DNA of 64,000 nt from contig JADJPM010000005.1 of NCBI GenBank assembly GCA_016713245.1, positions 620,001 through 684,000 of the forward strand, given 5' to 3'. Position numbers and translations under genes: made by a program. Positions 8,715-17,728 of the stretch are shown here, in pieces; the stretch's first letter is position 1; every line of letters starts with the position of its first letter. This DNA is from Verrucomicrobiaceae bacterium (GTDB taxonomy: Bacteria > Verrucomicrobiota > Verrucomicrobiia > Verrucomicrobiales > Verrucomicrobiaceae). The notes below the pieces were generated by a model. It was not told the DNA's origin. It saw only the letters and a list, made by a program, of their open reading frames with translations, and did no database searches.

Positions 8715-9743
8715 ATGCCCGCCCCTGCCACTGCCCAGCCATTTCTTTTCGCCTGCTGCCGTGAAGGCTCCGAAGCCTCCCTCAAGGCCGATGTCCTCCG
8801 CCGCCACGCCACGCTGCTCACGCCCGCCTTCATGCGGCCGCAGCTCATCACCTGGAAGGCTCGAGCACCCGTCGATGAGACCTTTGACCTCGCCACCCCC
8901 TTTGCTCGCGTCTCCGGGCTCTCGCTCGGCCCTTGCAAGACGGAAGCGGAGGTCGTCGAAAAGATCACGAGTCGCTCGCTCACTCGAATCAGCCTGCATG
9001 TCTTTCCCCGCGTGGCCCCCGAAGATGGTGCGATCGACTGGAAAGCTCTCGATGCCATTCGCGACCGCGTTTCCACCGCCCTTCAAAACGCTGGCATCAC
9101 CCTCGATGAGGCCGCTGAGCATGTTTTGAGCCTCATCGTGGATGATAAGCCCGAGGCCGCATGGTTCAGCGGACTGCGAAAGCGCCGCGCCGGTGATCCC
9201 CTGCCCTGCGGCGGCCTGCCCCGGATCGTCCTTCCATCGCATGCGCCATCGCGTGCTTGGCTCAAGGCGGAGCAAGCCCTTGCCTGGCGAGGCTGGGACA
9301 AGGTGGATCTCAGCCATCAGACCGCCCTCGATCTCGGCTGCTCTCCGGGCGGTGCTTCATTGGCCCTGCTGGACCGTGGCATGAAGGTCATCGGCGTGGA
9401 TACCGGGGACATGGATGAATCCGTCCTGCGCCACGATAGCGGCGGCTTCCGCCACCTCCGCGTGCCGCTGGCCCGACTCGATACCAGCAAGCTGCCATCC
9501 ACCTTTGATCTGCTGCTCTGTGACATCAATCTCGCCCCGCCCGAGGTGCTGCCACACATCGCCTCGCTGTGCCAGACATGCCGGGTGCCACGCCTCATCC
9601 TGACCTTGAAGCTGAACCACCCCACCTTTGAGCAACGCGTGGATGAATTCGTGGGATACATCCGCAGCTTTGCTCCCGGCCCCGTCTTTGTGACCCAACT
9701 CGCGGCGAACCGCCGCGAGGTCTGCGTGATGGCGGGTGAATAA
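8715..9743 (+). CDS. rlmM: RlmM-like 23S rRNA 2'-O-methyltransferase
   Basis: 342 residues, starting at the ATG overlapping the upstream stop region (TGATATG). The N-terminal half is a THUMP-like RNA-binding region. The C-terminal half is an FtsJ/RrmJ-type Rossmann methyltransferase: SAM motif ALDLGCSPGGASLALL, acidic turn VIGVDTGDMDESV, catalytic-strand LLLCDINLAPPEVL, a lysine in LTLKLNH, and the closing NRREVCVMA. This order matches E. coli RlmM (modifies C2498 of 23S rRNA); the length is similar to the 366-residue E. coli enzyme. The exact target nucleotide is inferred from the family only. A longer reading upstream in the same frame overlaps the lipoprotein gene and is rejected. Confidence 0.8.
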   Translation: MPAPATAQPFLFACCREGSEASLKADVLRRHATLLTPAFMRPQLITWKARAPVDETFDLATPFARVSGLSLGPCKTEAEVVEKITSRSLTRISLHVFPRVAPEDGAIDWKALDAIRDRVSTALQNAGITLDEAAEHVLSLIVDDKPEAAWFSGLRKRRAGDPLPCGGLPRIVLPSHAPSRAWLKAEQALAWRGWDKVDLSHQTALDLGCSPGGASLALLDRGMKVIGVDTGDMDESVLRHDSGGFRHLRVPLARLDTSKLPSTFDLLLCDINLAPPEVLPHIASLCQTCRVPRLILTLKLNHPTFEQRVDEFVGYIRSFAPGPVFVTQLAANRREVCVMAGE

Positions 9744-9771
9744 GGTTCACCGTTCGGAAGCTGCGGCCTTC

Positions 9772-10317
9772 TCAGTCCGCGAACTGCTCCAGCGTGGTCT
9801 TCCATTTCACATAGGTGGGCTTCACCTTCTCATACACCTTCATGTTGGGAATTTGGATGCCGAAGGTGGTGTTGGTGTTCTCGTTCAGCTTCGTGCGGGA
9901 CACCACGAAGCGGATGTTGCCGTGTTCCTCGTCCGCCATTTGGAGCTGAATTTCCTTCACGCCGCCGGTCGTTTTCTCCTCGCGGGATTTCAGTGTCTCA
10001 TAGCGCAGCACCTGCATCATGGAGGCCTCGCCGTTCCACTGCGGGGAATACACGCTGAACTTCACCTGCAGCGCCTCATTCCACAGGCCCACCTCGTCAT
10101 ACTTGCCAGCACCGCCGGGATCGCCCTCGGGAAACACTTCAAAGCCCGGCGGCACGCCGATGGAGAAGAAGTTTCCCTTGTACACCTTCCATCCTTCAGG
10201 CACCGCCGCCCGCAGAGCGGCCAGGGGTGCGAGGATGAGAGCGGAGAGACCCGCCTGGAGCCAGCCGCGACGGCTGGTGACGATGGACGAAGAAGATGCG
10301 CGTGAGGAGAGAAGCAT
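9772..10317 (-). CDS. Putative Tat-exported protein of unknown function
   Basis: 181 residues from the ATG at 10317. The N-terminus has a twin-arginine motif (TSRRGWLQAG) before a hydrophobic stretch and an AALRAA cleavage site, predicting Tat export to the periplasm. The mature part (WKVYKGNFFSIGVPPGFEVFP onward) resembles PsbP/MOG1-like small domains that open with a strand followed by a proline-rich turn; I do not recognise a family with certainty. It is convergent with rlmM-like gene and lies downstream of the kinase-like gene at 10378 on the same strand. Confidence 0.65.
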   Translation of the reverse strand: MLLSSRASSSSIVTSRRGWLQAGLSALILAPLAALRAAVPEGWKVYKGNFFSIGVPPGFEVFPEGDPGGAGKYDEVGLWNEALQVKFSVYSPQWNGEASMMQVLRYETLKSREEKTTGGVKEIQLQMADEEHGNIRFVVSRTKLNENTNTTFGIQIPNMKVYEKVKPTYVKWKTTLEQFAD

Positions 10318-10377
10318 GACGAAGACGAGCCTTATTCCCCAGACATCTTCACTCAAGAGCTTTTCCACCCACTCACC

Positions 10378-11316
10378 TCACAGATCATCGTCATTCACAT
10401 CGTCAAAGGCCTTCCGCACCGGCAGGTGACCGGTCTCACGCCAGATACGAGCATCCTCGACGGCCTCGGAGACCATGCGGTCGCGATGGATCAACTCGGA
10501 TGGCAAAGGTGAAAGCAGCGCGTCGATGATGCAGGGCAGGCCATCGGCATCTCGCATCACATTGCCGGGATGCAGATCGCTCATCACCCAGGCACGCGCA
10601 TCACACCAGACGATCCACACGGGACGTTTGAAGCTCGCCCGGCACACGACGGCCTGGAGGCGCTCCACCGCCAGCGGACGCATGCGATCGATCTGGGCAA
10701 TGGTCATCTCGCGCAGGTTATCGAGGTCGCCGTAGGGCGTGGCGAGCGGTTGTTTGGCGATGAGGTAGTCGCCTTGATCGTCGATGCCCACCAGCTCGGT
10801 GGGGTGTCCGCCGGCATCGTGCAGGATGATGAGTTTTTCGATGGTTTCTGCCAGCACGGCATCCCGCACATTCATGACGATGCCGGAGCGCTCCGGGTCG
10901 GCCTCGATCTCGAAGGTCTTGCCGAGGCCGCCATTGATGTGGAGCGGGAAAAGCTTGTACACGACCCCGTTTTCGAAGTCGGCGAAAGGACAGGCCTCCG
11001 CGCCGGTTTTCAGCGGCGTGAGAAAACGCGAGGCTAGCATGCCCTCCGTGTCCCGCGTGATGCCCAGACCGTTCAGGTTGACGAGGGGGACGTCCCACTC
11101 TCGGGCTCTTGCGGCAACAAGGGCTGCCCAAACATCAGCCGAAAGCGATTGCCGGGATGCAGTTGATCGAGCTGCTTCCTGGAGGCCACGCGCTCGCCTT
11201 CGGTTAAGGGCAGTGCAAGCTGCGCGTTCGCCTCCGCCAAAGGCCGCGCCGGTGAGGGCAGTTTCGCGGCCGGTGCGGAAGTCGATGTGTAGCTGGGCTG
11301 GCTCGATTTCATTCAC
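10378..11316 (-). CDS. Kinase-fold-like protein of unknown function
   Basis: 312 residues from a GTG at 11316. The second half carries a segment VMSDLHPGNVMRDADG followed by CIIDALL, which looks like a protein-kinase-like catalytic loop (D...HPGN) and metal-binding Asp, and the middle has VYKLFPL, a possible ATP-binding lysine strand. The pattern resembles the small kinase domains found in phage and plasmid polyvalent proteins. The first 80 residues are Arg/Ala-rich and may be misread: a different minus-strand frame (11073-11312) gives a plausible alternative N-terminus, so a frameshift near 11075-11130 cannot be excluded. Function unknown. Confidence 0.55.
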   Translation of the reverse strand: MNEIEPAQLHIDFRTGRETALTGAAFGGGERAACTALNRRRARGLQEAARSTASRQSLSADVWAALVAARAREWDVPLVNLNGLGITRDTEGMLASRFLTPLKTGAEACPFADFENGVVYKLFPLHINGGLGKTFEIEADPERSGIVMNVRDAVLAETIEKLIILHDAGGHPTELVGIDDQGDYLIAKQPLATPYGDLDNLREMTIAQIDRMRPLAVERLQAVVCRASFKRPVWIVWCDARAWVMSDLHPGNVMRDADGLPCIIDALLSPLPSELIHRDRMVSEAVEDARIWRETGHLPVRKAFDDVNDDDL

Positions 11317-11613
11317 GGGAGTTACTCACGCTTGGCCGGGGTTTCAACCCATGCCACGGCTTTCTTGCGAACGGGGGGCGGGGACGGAGTGATGGAGTAG
11401 TGGAGGGATGGAGTTTTGGTTGCAATCGAGGCCCCCAGCGCGGTTGAACAAATTTCTTTGGCAAAACCACCACGGCTCCGGCAAACTGATCCGTATGACT
11501 GGGCTGACACTTTCACTTCGGCTCAAGGCTGCGCCTGTTTTGCTCCCAGTGGCCGCACTCAGTGCTAACCGGCCTGCTTGCAACCCTGCCTCCCTCCTCT
11601 ATTCTCCGGCTCC
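11317..11613. other. Intergenic region upstream of the ATPase/NACHT pair
   Basis: 297 bp without a gene between divergent genes. It contains a purine-rich run of GGAGTGATGGAG-type units (11386-11415); a 12-bp inverted match (CTCCATCACTCC) occurs at 16555-16566 on the far side of the pair. No confident promoter was found. Confidence 0.5.
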
Positions 11614-13026
11614 ATGAGTTCCCTTCCTCCCGATGACTTTGAGTTCCGCCAGTGGCTCGCCGCTCGCTTGAGACCGCTGGAGACCACCCAGCCGGGACAT
11701 GATTTGTATGCGCCGCTCCACGAGGGAACTCCGCACGATCCCGTCACGCGCATCCTTCGCGACATCCGGCTGAATGAAACTGGCGACAGCCTCAATCTGA
11801 TCTCCGGCTTTAGCGGCTCTGGTAAATCCTCCGAGCTGCGCCGCCTCCAGACCATCCTGGATGCCGACAGATTCGATGCCTTTATCGTGGATGCAGATGA
11901 CTACTTCATGGCCACGGAGGCCGTGGACATTGAGGTCCTTCTCATCAAGCTCGCCGCCGCTTGGTGCGATGCGCTCGACAGTTCCCATGGCATCACACAG
12001 GGGCAGCCAGGCTACGCACGGCGGTTCTGGGATTGGCTCAACCGCACTGAAGTCAAAATCGAAGGCTTGGAAGCCGGTTACGGTGCCAACAAGCTCAAGA
12101 TCGTCCTCAAAGACAACCCGTCCGTGCTGCAACGAGTGCAGGAAGCACGGACGAAGCGCCCCGGCGTCATCCTGGAGGCTTTGCGCCAGTTGTTTCAGGA
12201 GATCACCTCGGCTCTTCGCGAGAAATCCACTTCCGCCCGCAGCCCCGTGCTGATGCTGGATACCTTGGAAAAGCGTTCGGACACTCCGAGCACCAAAGGC
12301 TCTGTCGCCGAGAGCTTCCGCACGCTTCTCACCGCCCACATGGGCGATCTGGCCATCCCCGGCCTCCACCTCGTCCTCACCATGCCGCCCTGGATCAAAC
12401 TTGCCGGACTCGGCCAGGACCGAGTGCGCATGATTTATGGAGTGAAGCTCTGGCAAAACACCCGCGACCGAAAAGCATGGCCGGATGGCTATGCCCGCAT
12501 GCGGGCCATCGTGCAGCGCCGTTTTCAAGATGAGGGCCTTCAAAGATTCTTCGGAGATGCTTCGCCAAATGGCAGCCGCCCGCTGGTCGATGCGCTCATC
12601 CATGCCTCCGGCGGCCATGTGCGCGATCTCATCACGCTGCTTTATGAGCTGCTGCTCGATGCTCCCGATGGCGCACCGCCCGCTGGGAATGCCATCATCT
12701 CCGAGGACAATGTGCGGCGCGTGATTGCAGCCCATCGGAGCAATTTCTCGCGCCTCTCTGCCGAGGCGGCAAAATGTTTGGCGGAGATCGCACGCACACG
12801 CCGCTGTTTCTTCCCGGATCATGGCACGGAGGCTATTCTCACCCTCACCCGCCTTTTCAACAGCCACCACGCCTTCCCGCTGCCCAATGAGGACGAGTGG
12901 TGTGATGTGCATCCGCTAGCACTGGAGGCAGTGGACGCGCTGGTGAAGCGGCCACGCAAGAAAGCCGCGACGGCCAGCAAAAAGGCCCAAGCCAAGAAAA
13001 CCACCTACCGCCGTGCCAAACGCTAG
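11614..13026 (+). CDS. P-loop ATPase, partner of NACHT/LRR protein
   Basis: 470 residues from the ATG at 11614 (MSSLPPDDFEFRQWL). A Walker A motif GFSGSGKSS lies at residues 65-73 after a short leader, followed by FIVDADDYF and, later, SPVLMLDTLEKR as a likely Walker B region, and a GLHLVLTMPP sensor-like strand. The C-terminal 150 residues look like a winged-helix/AAA lid (VDALIHASGGHVRDLITLL is typical of Orc/STAND ATPase lids), ending in a Lys-rich tail. It overlaps the downstream NACHT gene by 14 bp, so both are made from one transcript. The pairing suggests a signalling or defence ATPase module. Exact family not identified. Confidence 0.78.
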   Translation: MSSLPPDDFEFRQWLAARLRPLETTQPGHDLYAPLHEGTPHDPVTRILRDIRLNETGDSLNLISGFSGSGKSSELRRLQTILDADRFDAFIVDADDYFMATEAVDIEVLLIKLAAAWCDALDSSHGITQGQPGYARRFWDWLNRTEVKIEGLEAGYGANKLKIVLKDNPSVLQRVQEARTKRPGVILEALRQLFQEITSALREKSTSARSPVLMLDTLEKRSDTPSTKGSVAESFRTLLTAHMGDLAIPGLHLVLTMPPWIKLAGLGQDRVRMIYGVKLWQNTRDRKAWPDGYARMRAIVQRRFQDEGLQRFFGDASPNGSRPLVDALIHASGGHVRDLITLLYELLLDAPDGAPPAGNAIISEDNVRRVIAAHRSNFSRLSAEAAKCLAEIARTRRCFFPDHGTEAILTLTRLFNSHHAFPLPNEDEWCDVHPLALEAVDALVKRPRKKAATASKKAQAKKTTYRRAKR

Positions 13027-16000
13027 CCTTGAGCCACACGGCAGCACTCCTGCCATGACGCTGGTGCCTGTCGTGCAACAGCGCGGTTGGCAGTTGCTCC
13101 GCACTCACTTTGCCATCAGCCGCGGTTTTGCCCTCATTCTCGTCACCGCACCGGATGAGTGGACGCTTTCCCGCCTGCGTGCCTCGCTGGATGAACTCCT
13201 ACCGGCAGGAGTTCGGATTCGCGATGTGAACTTCGATCCCACCTTTCAGCCGGAGACATTCACGCTTCAGTTGCTCGGGGCCGGATTACCCAAAGACACC
13301 AACGGAAGGCTCATAGAACCAGGCATGACCGTTTGGACGGAGGCCCCGGCTCCGCCACTCCCGATGGCAGCCCCAGCCCTGCATCCCTGGCATGCGGCCT
13401 TCAGCCATCTCAATCGCCAGCGGAACGTCCTCCCTCGGGATCTCGAAGGGACCGTCATCATCGCAGGCACCCCGGAGACCGTACTCGCACTGCGGGACTC
13501 GGCTCCAGACCTCTACTCCATCCGCTCCGCTCAGATCGCCTTCGACCGTGCCCCCATGGAACCGGCACACGAAGATCATCCTGCCCTCAAGCGCCAACGC
13601 CTCGCCGCCTACCGAAAGGCTCTCCTAGCCGCCTTCAAACCGTATCAAGAGCTCGCCATCGACAACTATGCCGGGGCGGAGCAGGCCGCGCCAGACATCT
13701 GGGACCTCTTTGTTCATCCGGCCTGCTCGGAGAACCATCTGCGACCTGAGGAGATGGATGCGGCGCAGCGGGAGAGGCCACCGCGCTTGCCCGCAGCCGA
13801 TCTGATGCCGCTGCTCGCGCGGGACGACTACCGGCGCACCGTGCTGCTGGGTGATCCAGGCATGGGGAAGAGCACGCTCATCCAGAGCCTGATTGCCCAC
13901 CTCGCAAGCGGGCGGCCTTTTGTCGGCGCTGCGGCGCTTACCGGCCTGCTGCCTGTTCCGTTGATCCTGCGCGATCTCGTGCCGCTGCTGCCGCAGGACA
14001 AGATGGAAACCTGGACCTGGGACAGCCTCCTCACCACTCTCATCGAGCACTACCAACGCGATGAGGCCTCCCCGGCGCTATGCGACTGCTTCAAGGACCA
14101 CCGCGACGAATTCCGCCACCACCTCCACACCCACAAGGCCGTCTTCTTTCTCATCGACGGCCTCGACGAGATTGGCGACCTCGCCAAACGGCGGAAAATC
14201 GTCCATTGTATTCAAGATGGCATCCGTGTGGTGAACAAAGAAGCGCGCTGGCTCATCACCTCACGGGTGATTGGATACGAGAATGCAGCTGTAGACGAAG
14301 CCTTTTGGGATCATCGTGAGGAGGAGGAACTCAAGAAATTAGCATCGACTGGGCGTCCTATTTCAGTCGGGAAAGTGGAATCGCTTTGGCGTCGTTACGC
14401 TACTCGCTGGGCCGACTATGCGCTTCCCGTCCGCCGAGGGCATTATCTGATTGGCGCAGGTGCCATTCCCTTGGGCACACCTTTGGGAGAGTCATGGCAC
14501 CTCCATCCTAATAATGCACCCAAATTGCTCGCTGGTGAAGATCGTCTCCCCATCGCCCAGCGTGTCTACCTCGCACCATTTGATGACCAGCGGCAGGATT
14601 GGTTCACGCAGCGCTGGTTCCAGCACCGGCACAGCACGGATTACTCGAAGGAGCTAATGCGAGAGGTGCGGGCGCATCACCACGATGGTGTGCGCATCAT
14701 CTCCCGCGTGCCAAACCTGCTATGTATGATGAACGTGCTCAAGCGCAGCGGCAAACCGCTGCCCAATGGCCGCGCGGAGCTCTACGACATGATTGTGCAA
14801 GCCTACCTGGGCGGCATCGACAGCGCCTACCGCCTGCGTCCCGTGCTGGGGAATACCTGCCCCTTTGATCCGCCGCAGCGCCGGTTTCTCTTGTCCCTTC
14901 TCGGTGCGCACATGCAGCAGCGCCGCGTCGCCGGGCGCGAAGGGCAAAGCGCCGAGGGTGAAGAAGATGAAGATGCGAAAGATCAGCAGGCAGAGGGCAC
15001 GATCCTGATTTCGAAGGGGGAAATTGCGGAGCTGCTGGTGCCGACGATCGAGCGCATGGTGCCAGAGAAGAGAGTGAGCAGCACGCATAACGCAGCTGCT
15101 TTGCTAGACGAATTGCTGCACCACATCGCCTCTCGCAGCGGCTTGCTCATCCCGCGCAGCAGTGATGCGCAGGGGCAGACGCTCTTTGGCTTCACACACC
15201 TGTCCTTTCTGGAGTTCTTTGCCGCCGAATGGCTGGGCATGGAGTTCGATCGCCAGCGTAACCGCTTCGCCCGCGAGTCCGAGGCACGCATAGATGGTCA
15301 AAGCCTTTCCCCCGAGACCCTTGACGTCGAATTTCCGCCGCGCGGCCCCGTGCAGCATGCGCGCGGAGATTTCGAGCACTTGCCCGGCCTCCCTGCCTGG
15401 CACGAGCCGATCATATTCCTGCTCGAAACCCGCAAAAACGACACCCCCACGCTGTTGCGCTGGCTTTTCCCGGCGCTGCACGCCAACGCGGCCCAACTTG
15501 AAACTTGGAGTCTGAAGCTTGAAGCGCCTTGGCTCCCGATTGAAGCCGTACAGCTTTCCGTTAAACTCGCCCAAGATCCGGAAGTTCCGATTCCCCCAGC
15601 TACGCGCCAGTCTTGGTGGCGCATCCTGTGGTCCGCTCGCCTCCAGTGGCACCACGATTACTGGGATGGTTTTGCCGCAAACCTTTGGCACATCGCCCCC
15701 CACCTCCTCGCCCGGCAGGAGACCCAGCAAGAGATACTTGAAGCGCTCATCGCGGTTTGGCCAATCCGCCGCCCTATCGGCACGGAGCCGCCCACAACCC
15801 GCCTTGACCTAACCAACTGCACCTCGCTTACCAGCCCGGCGCTCCGAGGTGTCTCCGCTCTGCAGGACTTAGATGTGCTCCTGCTCTCCGGCTGCGCCGA
15901 GCTAGATGACATTCAGTTCGTCGCGTCTTTACCGAGGCTACGCGGGCTTTCGTTGCGCAACTGCACCGGGCTCAAAGGCCCCACCGCCTTTCAGGGCCTC

Positions 16001-16291
16001 ATTGCCCTTGGCAATTTAGAAAGGCTCTTCCTCGATAACTGCACCGGGCTGGAGGACACGTGTGCGCTGTCCGGCCTGCACCAGCTCGAGAGGCTCGATC
16101 TGAACCACTGCACCGAGCTTAAGGGTGCCGCGGCCTTCCAAGGCCTTTTCGGCCTGGTGGGCTTAAAAGAGCTATACCTTGACGGCTGCACCGGGCTGGA
16201 CGTCGAGACGCTGCAGGCGCTGCGGCAGGCGCTGCCGGCCTCTTGTGCGATTTGGGGGCCGGATGGGCTGGAAGTGAAGCGGACGAGGTAG
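13013..16291 (+). CDS. NACHT NTPase with C-terminal leucine-rich repeats (bacterial NLR-like)
   Basis: 1092 residues. Residues 15-210 form an N-terminal effector-associated-type region containing APDLYSIRS. The NACHT core has Walker A GDPGMGKST at 280-288, Walker B FFLIDGLDE at about 378-386 (the double-acidic NACHT form) and sensor strand ARWLITSRV. A helical STAND region follows (about 560-790, with FGFTHLSFLEFFAAEWL, the typical NACHT winged-helix end). Residues about 930-1085 are five to six leucine-rich repeats with the recurrent L..C.GL pattern. The GTG at 13013 overlaps the upstream ATPase; an ATG at 13055 is an alternative start. Bacterial NACHT proteins of this build are known as anti-phage sensors that oligomerise on recognising phage proteins; here the effector activity is not obvious. 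Confidence 0.88.
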   Translation: MPNASLEPHGSTPAMTLVPVVQQRGWQLLRTHFAISRGFALILVTAPDEWTLSRLRASLDELLPAGVRIRDVNFDPTFQPETFTLQLLGAGLPKDTNGRLIEPGMTVWTEAPAPPLPMAAPALHPWHAAFSHLNRQRNVLPRDLEGTVIIAGTPETVLALRDSAPDLYSIRSAQIAFDRAPMEPAHEDHPALKRQRLAAYRKALLAAFKPYQELAIDNYAGAEQAAPDIWDLFVHPACSENHLRPEEMDAAQRERPPRLPAADLMPLLARDDYRRTVLLGDPGMGKSTLIQSLIAHLASGRPFVGAAALTGLLPVPLILRDLVPLLPQDKMETWTWDSLLTTLIEHYQRDEASPALCDCFKDHRDEFRHHLHTHKAVFFLIDGLDEIGDLAKRRKIVHCIQDGIRVVNKEARWLITSRVIGYENAAVDEAFWDHREEEELKKLASTGRPISVGKVESLWRRYATRWADYALPVRRGHYLIGAGAIPLGTPLGESWHLHPNNAPKLLAGEDRLPIAQRVYLAPFDDQRQDWFTQRWFQHRHSTDYSKELMREVRAHHHDGVRIISRVPNLLCMMNVLKRSGKPLPNGRAELYDMIVQAYLGGIDSAYRLRPVLGNTCPFDPPQRRFLLSLLGAHMQQRRVAGREGQSAEGEEDEDAKDQQAEGTILISKGEIAELLVPTIERMVPEKRVSSTHNAAALLDELLHHIASRSGLLIPRSSDAQGQTLFGFTHLSFLEFFAAEWLGMEFDRQRNRFARESEARIDGQSLSPETLDVEFPPRGPVQHARGDFEHLPGLPAWHEPIIFLLETRKNDTPTLLRWLFPALHANAAQLETWSLKLEAPWLPIEAVQLSVKLAQDPEVPIPPATRQSWWRILWSARLQWHHDYWDGFAANLWHIAPHLLARQETQQEILEALIAVWPIRRPIGTEPPTTRLDLTNCTSLTSPALRGVSALQDLDVLLLSGCAELDDIQFVASLPRLRGLSLRNCTGLKGPTAFQGLIALGNLERLFLDNCTGLEDTCALSGLHQLERLDLNHCTELKGAAAFQGLFGLVGLKELYLDGCTGLDVETLQALRQALPASCAIWGPDGLEVKRTR

Positions 16292-16579
16292 AAGCCAGAC
16301 TGTGAGAGGAGGAGACGGAAAAATTGGGGGACGACGTTGTTGAGCCGTGGGTAACAGGCGAATCAAATCATTCTGTTGTCCCCATTCTGCTGTCGATGGT
16401 CTGCGGCTGAGCGCAGGCTGCTCTCGGCGGAGCGAGAGGGCTACTTTGCTTCGCGCGAGCGGAGATGAAGGAGGGCTCGGTGCCCTGCCTGGATTGCGAA
16501 GGCGATGAATCGAGGACGAGTTCGAGTAGCAGGACGAGGACGATTTGTCCGCGCCTCCATCACTCCATCACCCCACGCC
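16292..16579. other. Intergenic region with dispersed repeat
   Basis: 288 bp between the NACHT gene and leuB (convergent). It contains a 33-nt dispersed repeat at 16511-16543 and the CTCCATCACTCC inverted match at 16555-16566. No gene or clear terminator hairpin was found. Confidence 0.5.
16511..16543. repeat. 33-nt dispersed GA-rich repeat, copy 1
   Basis: Begins CGAGGACGAGTTCGAGTAG, then a second GAGGACGA. 30 of 33 bases match 21836-21868, with the first 19 bases identical. Both copies are intergenic. Confidence 0.8.
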
Positions 16580-17686
16580 TCACAACGCGGCGATGATCGC
16601 AGCGCCCATTTCGGCGGTGTTCACCTTTCGCGTGCCGGGGGCTCCGCTGAAGATGTCGCCGGTGCGGAGGCCTTGGTCGATGACCTTTTTGACGGCGGAC
16701 TCGATCTGCACGGCTTCTTTTTCGAGGCCGAGGGCAAAGCGCAGCAGCAGCGCGGCGGAGAGGATCTGCGCGATGGGGTTGGCGATGCCCATGCCAGCGA
16801 TGTCGGGGGCGGTGCCGCCGCTGGGCTCGAAGAGGCCGAAGTAGAGGCCGTCGCCTTTCGGCTTGCCGAGGCTGGCGCTGGCGAGCATGCCGAGCGAGCC
16901 GCAGATCATGGCCATTTCATCGCTGAGGATGTCGCCAAAGAGGTTTTCAGTGACGAGGACGTCGAAGCTGCGCGGGGCTTTGATGAGCTGCATGGCGGCG
17001 TTGTCCACATAGAGGTGGGCGAGGGTCACGTCCGGGTATTCCTTGGCGACTTCGACCATCGTTTCGCGCCAGAGGACGGAGTTGGTGAGCACGTTGGCCT
17101 TGTCCACGCTCGTCACATGCTTGCGGCGGAGCTGCGCGGCCTTGAAGGCGACGTGGGCGATGCGCACGATCTCGCTCTTTTTGTAAACCATGGTGTCGAT
17201 GACCTCGATGTCTCCATCGGGCAGCGTGGTGCGGCTCTTTGGCTGGCCGAAGTACATGCCGCCGGTCAATTCACGCACGCAGAGCACGTCAAAGCCGCCT
17301 TCGACGAGGTCGGGACGGATGGGCGAGGAACTGGTGAGCGCGGGATAGCAGATGCCGGGGCGCAGATTGGCGAAGAGGCCGAAGTGCTTGCGAATGGGCA
17401 GCAAAGCGCCGCGCTCAGGCTGTTCGTTGGGCGGGAGCTTTTCCCACTTCGGGCCGCCGACGGAGCCAAAGAGAATGGCGTCGCTGGCTTCACAGGTTTT
17501 GATGGTCTTTTCCGGCAACGCCTTGCCCACGGCGTCGATGGCGGCACCGCCGACGAGTTCGTGGTGGTAGTTGAACGTGAGGCCGGAACGGCTGGCGACG
17601 GTGTCGAGGACGCGAAGAGCCTCGGCCATGACTTCAGGGCCGATGCCGTCGCCGGGGAGGACTGCGAGGTTGTAGGTTTTGGACAT
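16580..17686 (-). CDS. leuB: 3-isopropylmalate dehydrogenase
   Basis: 368 residues, full length for the family. It oxidises and decarboxylates 3-isopropylmalate with NAD+ in leucine biosynthesis, in the cytosol. The N-terminus VLPGDGIGPEVMAEAL, the FGSVGGPKW loop, the substrate-binding LRPGICYPAL and VRELTGGMYFG segments, the catalytic YKKSEI and DKANVL motifs, metal-binding DNAAMQL and the C-terminal NLFGDILSDE and EPSGGTAPDIAG signature are all present. It stands alone on the minus strand, 42 bp downstream of hldD, with which it may share a transcript. Confidence 0.97.
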   Translation of the reverse strand: MSKTYNLAVLPGDGIGPEVMAEALRVLDTVASRSGLTFNYHHELVGGAAIDAVGKALPEKTIKTCEASDAILFGSVGGPKWEKLPPNEQPERGALLPIRKHFGLFANLRPGICYPALTSSSPIRPDLVEGGFDVLCVRELTGGMYFGQPKSRTTLPDGDIEVIDTMVYKKSEIVRIAHVAFKAAQLRRKHVTSVDKANVLTNSVLWRETMVEVAKEYPDVTLAHLYVDNAAMQLIKAPRSFDVLVTENLFGDILSDEMAMICGSLGMLASASLGKPKGDGLYFGLFEPSGGTAPDIAGMGIANPIAQILSAALLLRFALGLEKEAVQIESAVKKVIDQGLRTGDIFSGAPGTRKVNTAEMGAAIIAAL

Positions 17687-17728
17687 GTGGGTGGGGAAAG
17701 TGAGAGGTGAGAAGTTAGATGTGAGAGG

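Noticed and set aside
7838..9076. 412-codon minus-strand open frame opposite the lipoprotein and rlmM-like genes
   Set aside because: It crosses two convincing plus-strand genes; no recognisable domain.
16505..17710. 401-codon plus-strand open frame antisense to leuB
   Set aside because: It mirrors the leuB codon structure, has His/Val/Gly-rich composition without a family pattern, and leuB is certain.
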